Of a DNA stretch of 64,000 nt, positions 23,000-35,339 are shown piece after piece. Both the position numbers and the translations under genes were made by a program. Every line of letters starts with the position of its first letter. Position 1 is the stretch's first letter. The DNA comes from Cryptomeria japonica. Lineage: Eukaryota > Streptophyta > Pinopsida > Cupressales > Cupressaceae. The notes under the pieces were generated by a model. It made no database searches. It was not told where the DNA came from and saw only the letters and a program-made list of their open reading frames with translations. The stretch spans positions 139,440,747 to 139,504,746 of the forward strand of contig NC_081412.1 of the NCBI RefSeq assembly GCF_030272615.1, written 5' to 3'.

Positions 23000-25900
23000 G
23001 GACACAAGAGGATTAACCTCTTCCATCATGACATGTGGCAACATGTTTATCTTGAATTCCATCACGTCCAAGTCATCAACATAGGTGGCAAAAGCATTCT
23101 CCCAATCCAATTCCTGTTTCTAAAAGGCATCCCTGATGGAAAAGAAGTTTGATGCCTTAGTCAAATTTTTCTTAAGGATTGGTCCTTTGACGCTGAAGAA
23201 AATCTCTTGAACTTTGATCTTCAGATTTTCCACGTGCATTTCAATTTCTCGAATTGTTTCCTTCGCAAGTACATCGGCAGCCACAAGGAAAATCTCATTC
23301 TGAATTTCTTGAATCAGCTCCTCAATTTTGACATTGTCAACCTTTACCTTTTCCAAAACTTCATTTCTCGCTATTAATGCCCAATACCATGTGCTGAAAT
23401 CATATACATCCCCTGCTGCAATTACCTGTCCATCTATTAATTCCCGCTTGGGAATTCCTTTCAACACTTTTAGGCATTGGATTACTTTGTGCTAAATATC
23501 TTGAAGATCCTCCCACACTTCTACCATGTCCTGAATTCTAGAGAGTAGTGAAAAAGTTTGCCCATATGCTAACATCATTTTTTCCACGAATGTGACAGCT
23601 TCTTTACTATTGTTTGTCATCCTCTCCAGTTGTTACTTTCCCTTCTTCGAAGTCTCCAACTATTTCCTGTGGAAGAGTCAAGAGTGGAGGAGCTAGTGCA
23701 TCTCCTTGATCAATGGGTTTGATCAAGTGTTGGATATATTTCTTCAATTGCTCGTTTTCTTTCTTGAACTCTTCTTTCTTTCTTATTTCTTTCTCCAATC
23801 TTGCCTTGATGGAAGTGATTGAATTATCAAATTCCTCAACTTCTTGCCCTTTGGTGGTCGGTCCCAAGTTGATAGTTGTTATTTCATACTCATCAAGAGT
23901 AATATCTGTTTTCGCCTTATCAAATTTTGGCACAGCTATTTGAACTGAACACCAGCCTATTCCGTCCCTTTGAATTGAGGAATACTTTTTGGCTGTTTTC
24001 TTTATTGCAGCCTTTTCCAACCTAGCCAGGAAATCTGTTGTATCATCTTCTTGTTGAACTTCCACAAGTGCTTTTAATTTCATTCTCTCATTTAACCAAT
24101 CAGGAATTATGGGTTGCTCAATGCCTTCGTCTTCTTGATTGCTCTCATTACCTGGATTATCTTGAACTCCCCGAAGAGCGGAAATCATTTCCTCCTGGAA
24201 TCCTCCATCTAAGATATCCATCTCACCATTTTCTAATACAATTATTTATGTATTTGAAGGAGATGGTTGTTCTTGAACTTCCTGTGGAATTGATTCCACA
24301 TTTCTTTCTTCATGAATTGGGGAAGGGATTTTCATCTCGCCTAGTGGTTCATCCTCAAGAATTGATGTATTGTTCACATTTCTGGATGTTGCACTAATGG
24401 AGGAATGAGATTGTCCTAATTTTTGTTTCTCTTCAGCAGCTCCCTTATTTACAATTTTATTTCCTTTTGACTTCGCAAAACTTTCAGCCGTTTCTTTTCT
24501 TTTCCTCGAATTTGTACTTTCCAGTGGCTCAACACTTTGAGATGATTCTTCATGATTAAAAGAATATGACTCCATGGCGCCCATCAAATTGTAAGTAAGA
24601 GACATATTTCTTTGTTTCAACACTTGGACTTGTTGATCAACCCACCATTGTGTATATTTGACAACTGGCCTCATCAAGGTGGCCAAATCTGCTAGCTCGG
24701 GATCAAACCATCTCATTGTGGAGAGTGGTTTGTTCTCATCATATCTTGGTTGTGCATAGTCTCCATCATTTTCTAGCTGGTCCGACACATGGAAAAGTTC
24801 AATTGTCCTAATCAAATTCACCAGCAATCTTGACCACGACCTTTTCCTAATGTCAAATTAGTCTATTGCATTAGCCCAAAAGTCTTCAAGATCCATCAAG
24901 TGCTTGTATTTTTCTCCATTCACCAATCCAATATGATTAAGGGGATCGAAGTTTGCTCTAGATCGGTAGAAGATAAAAGAATACCATTGCATCTCCAGCC
25001 TTGCACCTTCACCTACTTGTGTTGTCGAACAAGATTCTAGCATTTTTCCAATGAAAAATGGAAAAGGAATTCCAGTCGTGTGCTTTGCTCTCTAGAAGCC
25101 TTCATATGTTTCTAACTGCCTCAAAACTCCAAGCAGTATCATTTTGTTGGTGGGATAAATTGGAAGTCTGTAAGGACATCCGATAAATCCCTGCACCCTC
25201 AAATATGTGAATCTTGGACACTGAATGAACCAGGATCCAAATATGCCTATCAAGTCTTTAGCCTCTTGAGTCAGTCTCTGGTGGGTTCCTCCCTGTAATA
25301 TTCTAGAGATATACATTAAAAATGCATCATTTATTCGCTTGAAATGAGACTTTTCATGGAGTTGCCGTTGTGGGTAACAATCATATGCCTTGAATTCATT
25401 TTCACCATTTCCCATTATACCTCTACAACTTAATCCTATGTACCTGTAATTTATAGCCAGTAGATAAATAATGTAAGAACTCATGTAGAAAGATTTTGTT
25501 CTGTGCAAGTTTCTCAATTGTTCATCCATGGTATTGCTGATTATCTTTGCCCAATTGAACATCTTAACTCCTAAAGTAATTTCAGCAATAAAATAATACA
25601 TCCAGGATTCAAATGGCGCACCCTGAGGGCTATGCCCATTACTCTATTAAGTAGTAAGACAATATCTCCATAATCTTCTTTGAAATCAGTGCAAAGAAGG
25701 TTCTTTGGCATCCTCTTATAGGTAGGCCCGGGCTTTTCCAGCCATAGTTTGTTGATATTTGTCGCACAAGGCCATAGTTTGTTGATATTTGTCGCACAAG
25801 GTTCAAGTTGTTCTTCATAAATCCTTGTGGTTTCTTCCTTGGTTCTGAATGTGGTTTTGTTGTAGTTTGGAATCTCAAATGCCTCTTGGATAGCAATTTC

Positions 25901-26210
25901 TCCAAGATATGCCAACACTATCCCATCAGGTGCAATAATCTGCCTTTTCTGGACATTGTAGTGCATAGCGATTCTACAATTAGCTCACTGCACTCTGCTG
26001 CTGGTGGAAATCCAATTGCCTGGACAATTCAATTCATCATTATCCTTCAAGCTACCGCTGTTGGTAAATATCCTTCATGTCCATACATTCTTCTTCTGAA
26101 GTCCTTGAAATCAACGTGGCCAAGGTTGGTGTCTCCAACCTTTCTCCATTTTGAAGTGATTTTAGACTCTAGCTAGGTTCCCTTGCTGGCAAACTTCATT
26201 TGAACTTTCC
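23000..26210 (-). pseudogene. ORF C: two-part unknown protein in giant-LTR U3, broken
   Basis: On the minus strand, fragments at 25571-25966, 25092-25601, 24858-25043, 24246-24827, 23607-24221 and 23120-23467 follow one another. The four from 25601 to 23607 share one frame and are separated only by stops. The N-terminal half contains RINDAFLMYISRILQGG and FIQCPRFTYLRVQGFIGCPY. The middle has a Trp-rich segment (RWFDPELADLATLMRP). The C-terminal half is coiled coil (RLEKEIRKKEEFKKENEQLK). Piece by piece it matches ORF D (58970-62268). A 30-bp exact tandem duplication (25741-25800) repeats PCATNINKLW. The expected product is ~1,050-1,100 residues; function is unknown. It sits upstream of the LTR promoter. 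Confidence 0.65.
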
Positions 26211-26979
26211 TTGAAAGTCCAACCTGAGTGGTCATTTATTGCCTGAAAAAGACTCTTGTGTTCCTGATGTAGTAGCCTTCCCTTTGTCATGTTTAACAAA
26301 TGGATCCTTAAAGATAGTATGATTCGTGTTTGCTAAATTTTGGAATTAAATTAATATCACTTTCATTGTGTAAATTCTAAGATTTTAATCCTGATTTCGA
26401 ACTCTTTTGTCTCAGAACTTCACCTTCACCCTGTCAAAAATTAAAAAATTCTGCAAAAAATCAGACTATGAATGGAGAGAATCTGCTCAACACTTAGTAA
26501 AATTTGTGAAAAATCAGTGCTTGAGACAGAAAAAAGATGAAGAAATCAGTCAACAACTCAAATTTTGAACTTAAAACTATACTTTTGACTGAATTTTGAT
26601 GGGAAATCTGCCCTTTACTTCTGAAAGAAGATGAAAACTCTTGACTAATTCTTTCTTTTGCTCAGAAATTTCCTTGTTGCTCTTTGAAAATCTTCTTTCT
26701 TCTTGAAATTGGGAGAGAGAGAGCTCTTCAACTTTCGAACTTAGAAGGAATGAAAGTGAAATGACATGTTGAAATGAATATAAGGCTAAGAGGTTCGAAC
26801 TCTTTTCGCATCTTTATGTTTTTTTTGTAAATTCATTGAACTTAACCTCTTTCTCATCATATCTTCCTTATTTTTCTCTCCTGGAAATGGCGATTCTATC
26901 CTTCTAGAAGATTCTCAAAAGAATGTTTCTATTTTTCTTCCTTGGTGAAACTTCATACTTAGCCAATTTCATCTTCATC

Positions 26980-29310
26980 TTGTCCATGTAGGTGAATGTG
27001 TTGGCAAGGAATCTTTCTTAGATTCTCTTTCACCCTAGGCAAACTTGACATGAGTTGAAGAATTCTCTAAGTGTTGGGCGAATTTCTCCATGATTTTTTA
27101 TAATTGGTCAAACTTTCACCTAGGGAAGACTTCACCATGGGCTAGGACATTCTTCATTTAAGCTTGGCGGACTTCATGTGGTAACATGCCATTTCCAACC
27201 TCTTTTGGGTGGACTTTATGTGCTATTAAGTCATTTCTTGCTTTGTGTTGGCGGAGTCCATGTATTGATAAGATATTTTAATGCTTTTCCTAGGCGGACT
27301 TGGGCATGTATCAAGACATTGCTTCACAAGGCATGGGTAGAGTTTGGCATGGGTTAAGTCATTGCACTCTTGAGGCTTGGCAGACTTTCTACCTTGGTAA
27401 GACATCTTTCTATAATGTCCCCAAGTTATAAGCTATTAATTCCCAAGAGCAACATTTATACTACCTTCTAAATATATTAATTAAGCATAATTAATTATTT
27501 TTTACAATTTATGATGCCATTAACCAGCCTAAACCCAAACCTTTCTAACCTCATTCCCAGAAGAGGGCTTGGTTGCCTAGGGCGCTTGACACCGCCTCCT
27601 TAATGCAGCCCAGATTACCGGAAACTCAGTCCATTCACCCTTGGGGCCCGCAACCCAGATTACAGGATCATGAGTTTTTTCACCTTTGGGGCTCTCTACT
27701 GGAGTGGTTTTACTCTACCCTTCCCTAACAGCACCCATCTCCCTTGGGGAATAGAAGGTATAGAACTGATTGTGATTTAGGATAGTTTAAGAACATATTA
27801 TTGATGTCTCCGATATTACATAATTATCAATCTGAATTGTCTACATAATTATCAATCTGAATTGTCTTATTTGTTTACCTTATTATTGACACTTCAATGT
27901 GAGCATTGTTCATATACCACAAATTTAATATATTTTATATCACGGGTAATATATATATATATGTGTGTGTAGAACAATTACCAGATAATGTTATAATTAT
28001 AATTATTATATTATTATCTGTATTTATATCATTATTAAATTCTGAATAATAACATTACCGGGCTTCATATATTAGGCTCCCATATTAATCACATTCCTAT
28101 TATTATTATCTTATGTCAAACCGAACCATATTATATTTGTATCATAAGTCATATCGGACTGTGCTATCAGCATTTTCTCATGTTATATCAGTAACGAAAT
28201 TTCTCAGGTTCGTACCTATTGCAACTTCATATTCACTACCACCACCAATGTCTTCTTATCTTTTCTCCTCCTTATTCCATTCCTTATATTTCAGACATTA
28301 TAATTTACAGCAGAATATTCTCAAGAAGAAACATTAATAGTATAACACTGTTGGCAGTGAAATACAATTTGCTGACATCCACCGAAATCAAACTTTCATT
28401 TTTCTTATCTTTCCCTCGATTTCTTTCTTATTTTCCTCTGTTTCCCTCCCCACTTCCCAATCCTCCCTCTCGATGCTTTATAGGAGTAAGGGAGGGAGTC
28501 ACCACTATTCAAAGGGTGCTGACTTTTTTCCAAGGAGTTGCTGCCCTTTAGGATTACGTGGGGTCCCTTTGATATTATTAATTTATTTCATCAAATCATT
28601 TTAAGAATATCATCATTTAATAAATATTAATTAATATTTAATAAATATTAATTAATTTATAATAATATCAAACAAACATTAATAAATAAAATATTAATTA
28701 ATTAATAGTAATTATTATATTTATTTCATTTGTACATAATGAATAAATTAAATATTAAATTAATAAATAAAGAATTAACAATATTTTAATATTTAGGTTA
28801 TATTTCTTGATTAGAAAAAAATACGATGATCAAGGACAGGGCATGACACTTTCTTTCAATCTTGGCGAACTTGGGCATGTGTTAGGACATCTCCTTGGTG
28901 CCTTGGGTAGAACTCGTGTGGTTGAGACATTTTTCTCTTAGTAGAACTCATGTGTTACCAAGTCATTTTGGCTAAGTGTAGGGCAGACTTTATGCCTTGG
29001 CAAGTCATATCCTCATGAAACTTGGGCAGAGTTTGCATGGTGCCCTATCAATATCAACTTTTCTTGGGCGGACTTCACTTGTTGGCAAGCCATTTTGGCT
29101 ATGTGCAAAGCGGAGTTTGTGTGTTGGCAAGCCATTTCTCACCTTGACCTTGGCGGACTTTCCTATGGCTCAAGTCATTTCCCTCTTAGACATAGTGGAC
29201 TTCATGTGTTGTCATGCCATTGCGGCTAGATGTTGGGCAAAGTTCATGCCTTTGCAAGTCATTTTCATCCATTTCCTTGGGCGGAGTTTGGCATTGCACA
29301 AGAAAATGCT
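26980..29310 (-). repeat. U3 repeat array of unit 2
   Basis: Loose ~60-bp units with a TTGGCGGACTT or GGGCGGAGTT core and a TGGCAAGCCATTT or CAAGTCATTT partner, more than 20 diverged copies, interrupted by the small LTR at 27411-28848. It occupies the same U3 position as the differently sequenced arrays of units 1 and 3. Confidence 0.75.
27411..28848 (+). mobile_element. Nested small LTR, TGTAATGTCCCC family, TSD CTTTC
   Basis: 1,438 bases starting TATAATGTCCCC (first dinucleotide mutated from TG) and ending GGCATGACA, with perfect CTTTC copies at 27406-27410 and 28849-28853. It is a solo LTR of the family seen at 17338-18612. It contains AT-rich stretches and no credible ORF; the short frames at 28113-28551 are not supported. 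Confidence 0.75.
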
Positions 29311-29855
29311 TTCTCCATTTAAAAATTCTCTTTGCCATGGACACTTAATGGATTTTCTTGCTCAACACTTCATGTTTGTTTGGAACTTTTGGATCAACGC
29401 TCTGTCTGGAGATTTTTCCTTTCTTTTCCACCTTGGAGATACAAACTTTTCATTTCGAAGACAAGAACCTTACTGCCATGACCCGAATGACCCAATCCTA
29501 GGTCAACTTTCAAAAAAGCTAAAAAAAAAGCAAGCGAAAAAGCTACTTCTCAAATTGGTCCCAAAGTGCCAAAAATGAAAAAGCAAAAATGCAAAATCCC
29601 ACAAAAATAGGAAGTTGTCCAAATTGACCCTAAGCAATTCCGTTTTTTGTCCTTTGGCTTACCTTAGCACTTCTGAGATGTCAAAATGCTCATTTGATCA
29701 TAACTAGTCCATTTGACCTAAGGATTCTTGGAAAACTCTTTGAAAAACCCCTAACTCTAGACTTGCGAGGATTGGCAAAAAAAACCCTAAAAAGCAAAAA
29801 ATTGGGGGTCCCCATTTGCAATGGGGCGATGTGTGAAAAAGGTCACAACACCACC

Positions 29856-30389
29856 CTCAGTCTTTCTCGAAACAATTGTATCTCCCCAAGATCTCATAGT
29901 AGATAGGACATCCAAAAAATAAGTGATCATGTGTCTACACCTCCTAAGAGAGTAAAGACAACAGAGCCAATTAGCTTGCAGCAAGTAGAATATGGCGATC
30001 TGTCTCAATTTGTAACCGGTGGGAATATAACCTCAAATGACCAATGGGTCTCCGAAAATGATGTTGAATATAGTCAGGATGTAGGAAGGTATCATTGCAA
30101 CCATAGGAAATGCTCATCATTAGAGCAGAGAGGCTACATAGAGATATTTAAGTGACCTAGATATAATTTCAATATATGTCATCACAGCAATTTGAACCCC
30201 TCACTTTGTGGGAAGAAGGTGAAAGAGGGAACCTCATTGGTATCTGAAGGAACGAAATCGGTCTATGGAGATGATGATAGATTGAAGAAACAAATTGATA
30301 TTGAAGTATCACCATTTTACTTGTCTATGGAAAAAAAAAAATGGTAACCCACTCTGAAGAATATATAAGTATGTCTTCCATTATGAAGC
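29856..30389 (+). pseudogene. Coding-like remnant split by giant-LTR unit 2
   Basis: If unit 2 and one TSD copy are removed, 21938-22046 joins 29856 and one plus-strand frame reads across the junction (KDETPLV before it, SVFLETIVSPQDLIVDRTSK after it). After a frame change it continues as 29931-30155 (VKTTEPISLQQVEYGDLSQF) and then GKKVKEGTSLVSEGTKSVYG. I recognise no domain. It may be an old gene, or an older element that served as landing site. Confidence 0.35.
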
Positions 30390-31247
30390 TGTAATGTCCC
30401 CATTTTGAAATAGGATTTAATAATAAATAATGATAATAAATTAAAACATAAGATAATAAAAATATAATATGATATAATTAACATGTAATTAAGTTGATGA
30501 ATGGTCAAAAGGCATGGAATGAAAAGTTTTGGCTCTCTCAAAAATGAGATATAAGAGGGAGAAGAGATCATTTGAAATGGGATAAGGAGGAGGGAAGAAA
30601 TAAAGGAAGCATGTGAATCAAGGAAGGATTAATGGAAGAAGAAAGGAATGGGAAGTAGATAAGGAAGTGACTCTTCCAAAGGGAAAGAATTATGAAGGAT
30701 TGTACTATTTGAAAGGGTGGAAATTGTGATACGTTGTGTCTCTTGCCAAATGGCAGGCATGATGAAGAGATGTGACCTCTACCTCATATGGGAAGATATA
30801 AAGGGAAGAAGGTTCAATTGAGGAAGAGAGGGAAGGGAGACCAATTTGAAGAATAATATATTATTCTCAAAGGCAGCAATGAAAAGTGGTGACTCAATTG
30901 TTATTAAAGGTGGTGCCTCAATTCCTATGAAAGGTGGTGACTCTTCCCCCGATAAAGTAAAAAGGAGAGATCATTCCAAGTATTCAAGGATCACTCACTC
31001 ACTCATCAATCATCTAATCAACAATCACTTAGTCATCACTCACCAATACCTCAAATCATCCAATCAATGGAATTCATTGAATCAATCAATCATACAAATG
31101 CCATTGAATCAGACAGATTAGATTGAATATTAATAATTAAATGTACAGCAGTCCGATTCAATACTATAGTTTGGTATGAGATTTTTGTACATGACATAGT
31201 AAATACGGTATACAATATATGTATATATGTATGTGTGTGTGTGTGTG

Positions 31248-31283
<36 letters not shown>

Positions 31284-31299
31284 TGTATGTGTATATGTA
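30390..31299 (+). repeat. LTR-like segment starting TGTAATGTCCCC
   Basis: It starts like the small LTR family (TGTAATGTCCCCATTTTGAA), has a TATA-like AGATATAAAGGGA near 30795 and a TATG/TG microsatellite at about 31218-31300. I find no matching end or TSD. It runs directly into the sequence that matches the giant 3' LTR tail. The small ORFs here (30846-31121) are not supported. Confidence 0.45.
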
Positions 31300-31305
31300 T
31301 ATGTA
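31218..31305. repeat. Compound TATG/TG/TA microsatellite
   Basis: TATATATGTATATATG followed by (TG)n, (TATA)n and about eight ATGT/TATG tetranucleotides. Confidence 0.95.
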
Positions 31306-31998
31306 TATGGAGATACTCTTTTCATTGAAGTCATGGTGAAATGTGTTATTTCAATAAGTCACATGGTTTCTACTTCTCGTATGCTTTAATGTTGATTAGA
31401 TTGAATGGAGGAATTTGTTAAATGCATTTTTGTGCAATCCATTATATGATTGTAAGTGTGTCTTGCGTGGTCAACTGGAATTATATGAGCTTAACTTCAA
31501 TTGTTATACATCCATTGTTTATGCATTAACTTGAATGGTAATCAATGTTTGATGATAATAATTTGAACATCTTTGAATTGCACCTTAGAAGATTGCACTG
31601 AGCTTGTGTCAAATTGTTCAATTTGATGGTGAGACCTTGCCCAGTAGGATTCCATCGAATCATTCACCCTTCTTTTTTTGCATTCCAAGTCTTAGGATAG
31701 AATTCCTCAACCCTTTCTCTTTTGCCCTGTTTTTAATTCTCCACACAAGTAGATAGAATTTAAGTTCCAGCAATTCAAGCATTCAATTATTCGACATAAG
31801 GCCCCTTGAAGAAACAGTAATCACAACGGCCCAACTGTGCTTATCCACACGCCGTGACACGACATTGAAGAACCTTGGAGTTATCTCAAGTGATCCTTAT
31901 GCAAATCTTCAACATTTGAGAGACATTGATCAAGAGAGGATAAGATACTTTTGGGTATTTTATTTTGTGTTTGCATGTGCCTAAAAAACACATCAACA
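31300..31998 (+). repeat. 5' LTR tail of the giant-LTR element
   Basis: About 700 bases are clearly homologous to 44370-45086, the end of the 3' LTR. Shared landmarks are ATTCTTTTCATTGAAGTC-like, TCAACTGGAATTATATGAGC and GAGGATAAGATACTTTTGGG; both end ACACATCAACA. The upstream part of this LTR does not match the 3' LTR, so the 5' LTR is truncated or chimeric. Confidence 0.8.
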
Positions 31999-32002
31999 GA
32001 AT

Positions 32003-32020
32003 TGGCGCTAGAAGGAGGGC
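32003..32020 (+). other. Primer-binding site of the giant-LTR element
   Basis: TGGCGCTAGAAGGAGGGC starts four bases after the LTR end (31998). The TGG start and position are those of a retrotransposon PBS. The sequence is not the iMet type; I could not identify the primer tRNA. It shows that the coding orientation of this family is plus here. Confidence 0.65.
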
Positions 32021-32253
32021 CTGAACGCGATAAATTCCTAAACAGCTGAACTCCAGATCATATCAATTCATATTTGCGAGGAGTAATCTTAAAGCCTTTT
32101 TTTCACTCTCCTCCACGCTCAACAGAATTAGCAGGGCATGATAATGAATATATGCTTGAACAATCAGAGAAGGTGATTGTTGGATCTCAATTGGACTTGC
32201 AAGGAAAGGAAGCATTTCCCGCAATCAGAACTAGTTGAGCAATCAAGTCAGAT

Positions 32254-33318
32254 TTGAGATTTTCAAGATCTCTTTATTCTAAAAATCCAGAAAAAAGTGA
32301 AAATTCAAAAAATTCAAATCAAAAAATCAGAAAATTCAAGAAAGATTTCTCAATGGAGTGGCAGCAACATCATCAAGATGAGCAACAAGTTGATATTCCT
32401 CAACTTTGGTGGAGATTCAATGCACAACTTTACCCACAGAGATTGTCTGAGTTTGCATCACCAAGGAAGTGTAGAATCCATGAGACTAATGAACATGATG
32501 AAATGCATTGCTTGACATACCTGTCAGCAGTACAAGGATAAATCTTCTTTTGGGATGTCCCCAAGCCAGAACCAGAAGAAGGCAATTTCAGTATTCCAAA
32601 AAGCAATGATCCTCTTTCAAGCTTCTTAGGGATGATTGAAAATCAACTTGTCCTAAATGGTGAAATGCATTTAGAAGGCATATTGTTACCATTGTGGTGT
32701 AGGATTCATAATGCACTCCACTCTGAATTTACTTGCTCATTGTGTGAAATGGCTATCAACCAAGTCAGCTATCAATTTGGATTGCCAGCCTTATCCGAGG
32801 AAGAGCGTATTGCGAATAAATCTTGGAGTGTACACCTTGCAGCTGAATTTAGAAGAACATATGAACAAGGCGTTGCTACATCATCTGACAGTGAAGGAAG
32901 CCAATTGCAGGTTGATGATATAAGTTCACCGGATGATCAATGCATGGCAGTGGATATCTCTCCACACCTTGCACCTAAAGAAGAATATACTGGAATACAA
33001 ATCAAGGAAGAGAATGATTCAACAACCTTTCAAGAAGGAGAGTCCCTTGATGAATTTTCATTCCTCCTACAAAAGGAGATCCTTGAGAATGAATTGCAAA
33101 AGATTTCAGGCGTTCTTGGAGAGGAAGACAATCATATTGAGATGTTGAACAATGAATTGCAAGTTATCACAAGTGAGCCCAAGTATGAAGAACAATTTGA
33201 GGGGGTGCTCAAGGACATCATCACCATCGTGCTATTTGAAGGGGCGCTAAAAGATCTCATGGAAGAAGTACAAATGGAATCGCTGTCAAAAAATTTCAAG
33301 ACAAACAAGTTATTGTGA
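32254..33318 (+). pseudogene. Internal ORF of the giant-LTR element, one stop
   Basis: One plus-strand frame of 355 codons interrupted by a single TAA at 32539-32541. Before the stop: a Gln/His/Trp-rich part (MEWQQHHQDEQQVDIPQLWW) and a Cys/His segment. After it: GILLPLWCRIHNALHSEFTC, then LCEMAINQVSYQFGLPALSE, then a very acidic Glu/Asp-rich region with repeated ELQ and EEQFEG phrases. No RT, protease, integrase or zinc knuckle is present. It could be a gag substitute or captured gene; the function is unknown. The element must depend on enzymes in trans. Confidence 0.5.
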
Positions 33319-33922
33319 GCGATGTGATTCATCATCAACTCCGGCCTCCCGAGACAATGCTTGAGGATGAAATACCCCCAAATATTGTATTTGATCGACT
33401 AGAGGAAATGTTTGAGGCTCAACCTATCAAGGAGTCCCAATTTTTGAAGATATGTTTACAAAGTTTCATAAGAATGCATGGTTTATGCAAGATAGCGAAC
33501 CTATTGTCACCATGGAAGTGAAGAATGAAGAGCAATTCGAGGTTATGCTAGCTCCAATCCAAAGGATTCAAGAAGAACTTACAATTGAAAACCAACATGT
33601 TGTGGATGCTTGTGGAATGATCCACCACCAATGGCGACCTCCTGAAGCGGTTGATGATCTCTCTTCTTATGATGTGAAGGTGGAGAGCACTCAAGAACTT
33701 ATATGGGAGCCCGAAACATGCCAAGTTGTCTCTTTCCTTAATCCTAGTTGTGAAAGTTATTATGATTTTGATTATGGGGATTTTGGGAAAACAACTTGCA
33801 TTCGGATAGATCATGTACCTAATGAATTGCCTCAATTGATTATCTTGCGTGAGGTGTTGATTGAATATGAGAAGTGCCTTGTGAGAGCTTGCTTTGCCGT
33901 ATTTAAGGATGAATTTGCTTGA
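33315..33922 (+). pseudogene. Acidic continuation of the internal ORF, frameshifted
   Basis: Two overlapping frames (33315-33521 and 33452-33922) continue the acidic style of the preceding ORF. They carry duplicated phrases such as IHHQWRPPE (VIHHQLRPPE in the first, MIHHQWRPPE in the second) and EEQFE. The repetition suggests an internally duplicated protein tail of which the frame has slipped at least twice. No known domain is seen. Confidence 0.45.
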
Positions 33923-35107
33923 CTATGAACTATCACTTTTGCCATGCTCATGTTGCATACCTTGAGAAATCATGTAAAGTCATTTACATATGTCAATTAT
34001 TTGAGTCGTGTCAAGTCTAGGAGTCTTGTATATAGCATAGTGTAGGTTTCTTTTCGCATTTTTTAGCTTAAAGGTTTTGTGGAGCCTTCTTGTTAATCTG
34101 CCTTGAGTCATTTGACTCATGATCTTCGGTGACTCAAGTAGTTTAGTTTGGTTTGTTGTGTGCTTGTTTTAGTGTAGTTTCCTTTTGTGTGCTTTAGTTT
34201 AGTTTGCTTTTAAGTCAGTCAGTTTGCTTAGTTAGGTGTCCTAAGTGGGAGCCTTCAATTGTGAGAAAGGTGTTTGTGTTGTTTGCTCACGCACTGGCAT
34301 ATTTTGGATCTTATGTTCGGTCCATTTCTTAGATATCTATTTATGAAGTGCTTTTGAATCCAAGGTTATTCCTCTCTAGCTTTATCATTTGGTTAGGACT
34401 TGTACTTGACTTGGAAGCGAATCACTTTCTGTGTCTTGATACAAACATCATTTCATTACTATATCTTTACACATTAATAAACTCTGAGTCATTATGGCTT
34501 TCCAGGTGAAGCAGTTATTAGTGAAAAATCCAAAGTCTTGCTTCAGCACCACTATAATCGTCAAACCCAAGTGAGGTTCATTGCTTACAAGCCAAAGGAA
34601 TTGACGAAATATGAAAAGAAAAGAAAGCAATATCAAAAGAAAAAAAAATGAGAAGAAAAAGAGAAAAAAAAATAAAGAAAAAATGGATGAAAATGAAATA
34701 TCAAAATTGGCTATGGCAAAATGCGAGTAAGTCCATCGGGGCTATGGACACCCAGCTGGCAATGGAGCAATATTTGTGAGATTACAGCAATAACCTCGTC
34801 GGGGCTATAGACGTTTGACTGGCAACGAGGCTCTATCCAGGATGCTTATGGAGTTTTGACAAACTACGTAGCTAATCACAATGGAACTTGGAAGTTATGA
34901 TCGTCTTGTTGAGAAGGAATGAACGCAATTGCACACACATGGGTAATCAAAGACAAAGTGCCTTGATCCGGTTTGGGATTCTTCTTCCACCTTGAGTATG
35001 TTTCTTAGTCTCTTGATAAGTTGGGTTGAATTTTCCGGAGATTCTAAGTGTGTATTAGGTATTTATCTTTGAAATGTTGAGGAACATTTATTCGAGGTGG
35101 TGCTAGA
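33923..35107 (+). other. Untranslated 3' part of the giant-LTR element
   Basis: No ORF is supported. At 34725-34845 two related ~60-bp pieces share TCGGGGCTATGGAC or TCGGGGCTATAGAC and CTGGCAA(T/C)G, each followed by GAGC/GAGG. The last bases before the 3' LTR (CGAGGTGGTGCTAGA) are a weak polypurine tract. Confidence 0.5.
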
Positions 35108-35339
35108 TGTTGCGACCTATTCACACATCACCTCATTGTGAATGGGGATCCCCACTTTTTCACTTTCTAGGGTAGTTGCCTTAGCTTAGCCGTTGGTAGT
35201 TGTCGAGTCTTTGCTATTAGACCTTTATTTGTAGTTGCTCAGCGATTGATCAAGTCTCTCTCTTTAGGGCGAAGTGAGGTTCAACACTTCCTTTGCCCTC
35301 CTAAGCCTTCGACTTGCTTCTCCCAGCACTGTCAGTGAG

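Larger units (their letters stand above)
22047..29850 (-). mobile_element. Giant-LTR unit 2 with embedded ORF C, TSD CCACC
   Basis: 7,804 bases, plus strand TGTTGGTGTG...GTCACAACA, flanked by perfect CCACC copies (22042-22046 and 29851-29855). The outer ~850 bases at the left and the last ~50 at the right are homologous to units 1 and 3. Read on the minus strand: start, U3 array (29310-26980, split by a small LTR at 27411-28848), ORF C (about 26210-23000), an eroded telobox near 22835, the TATA box CTCTATAAACC near 22806, then R/U5 to 22047. The large size is explained by ORF C plus the nested LTR. It is separated from unit 1 by only ~110 bases. Confidence 0.8.
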
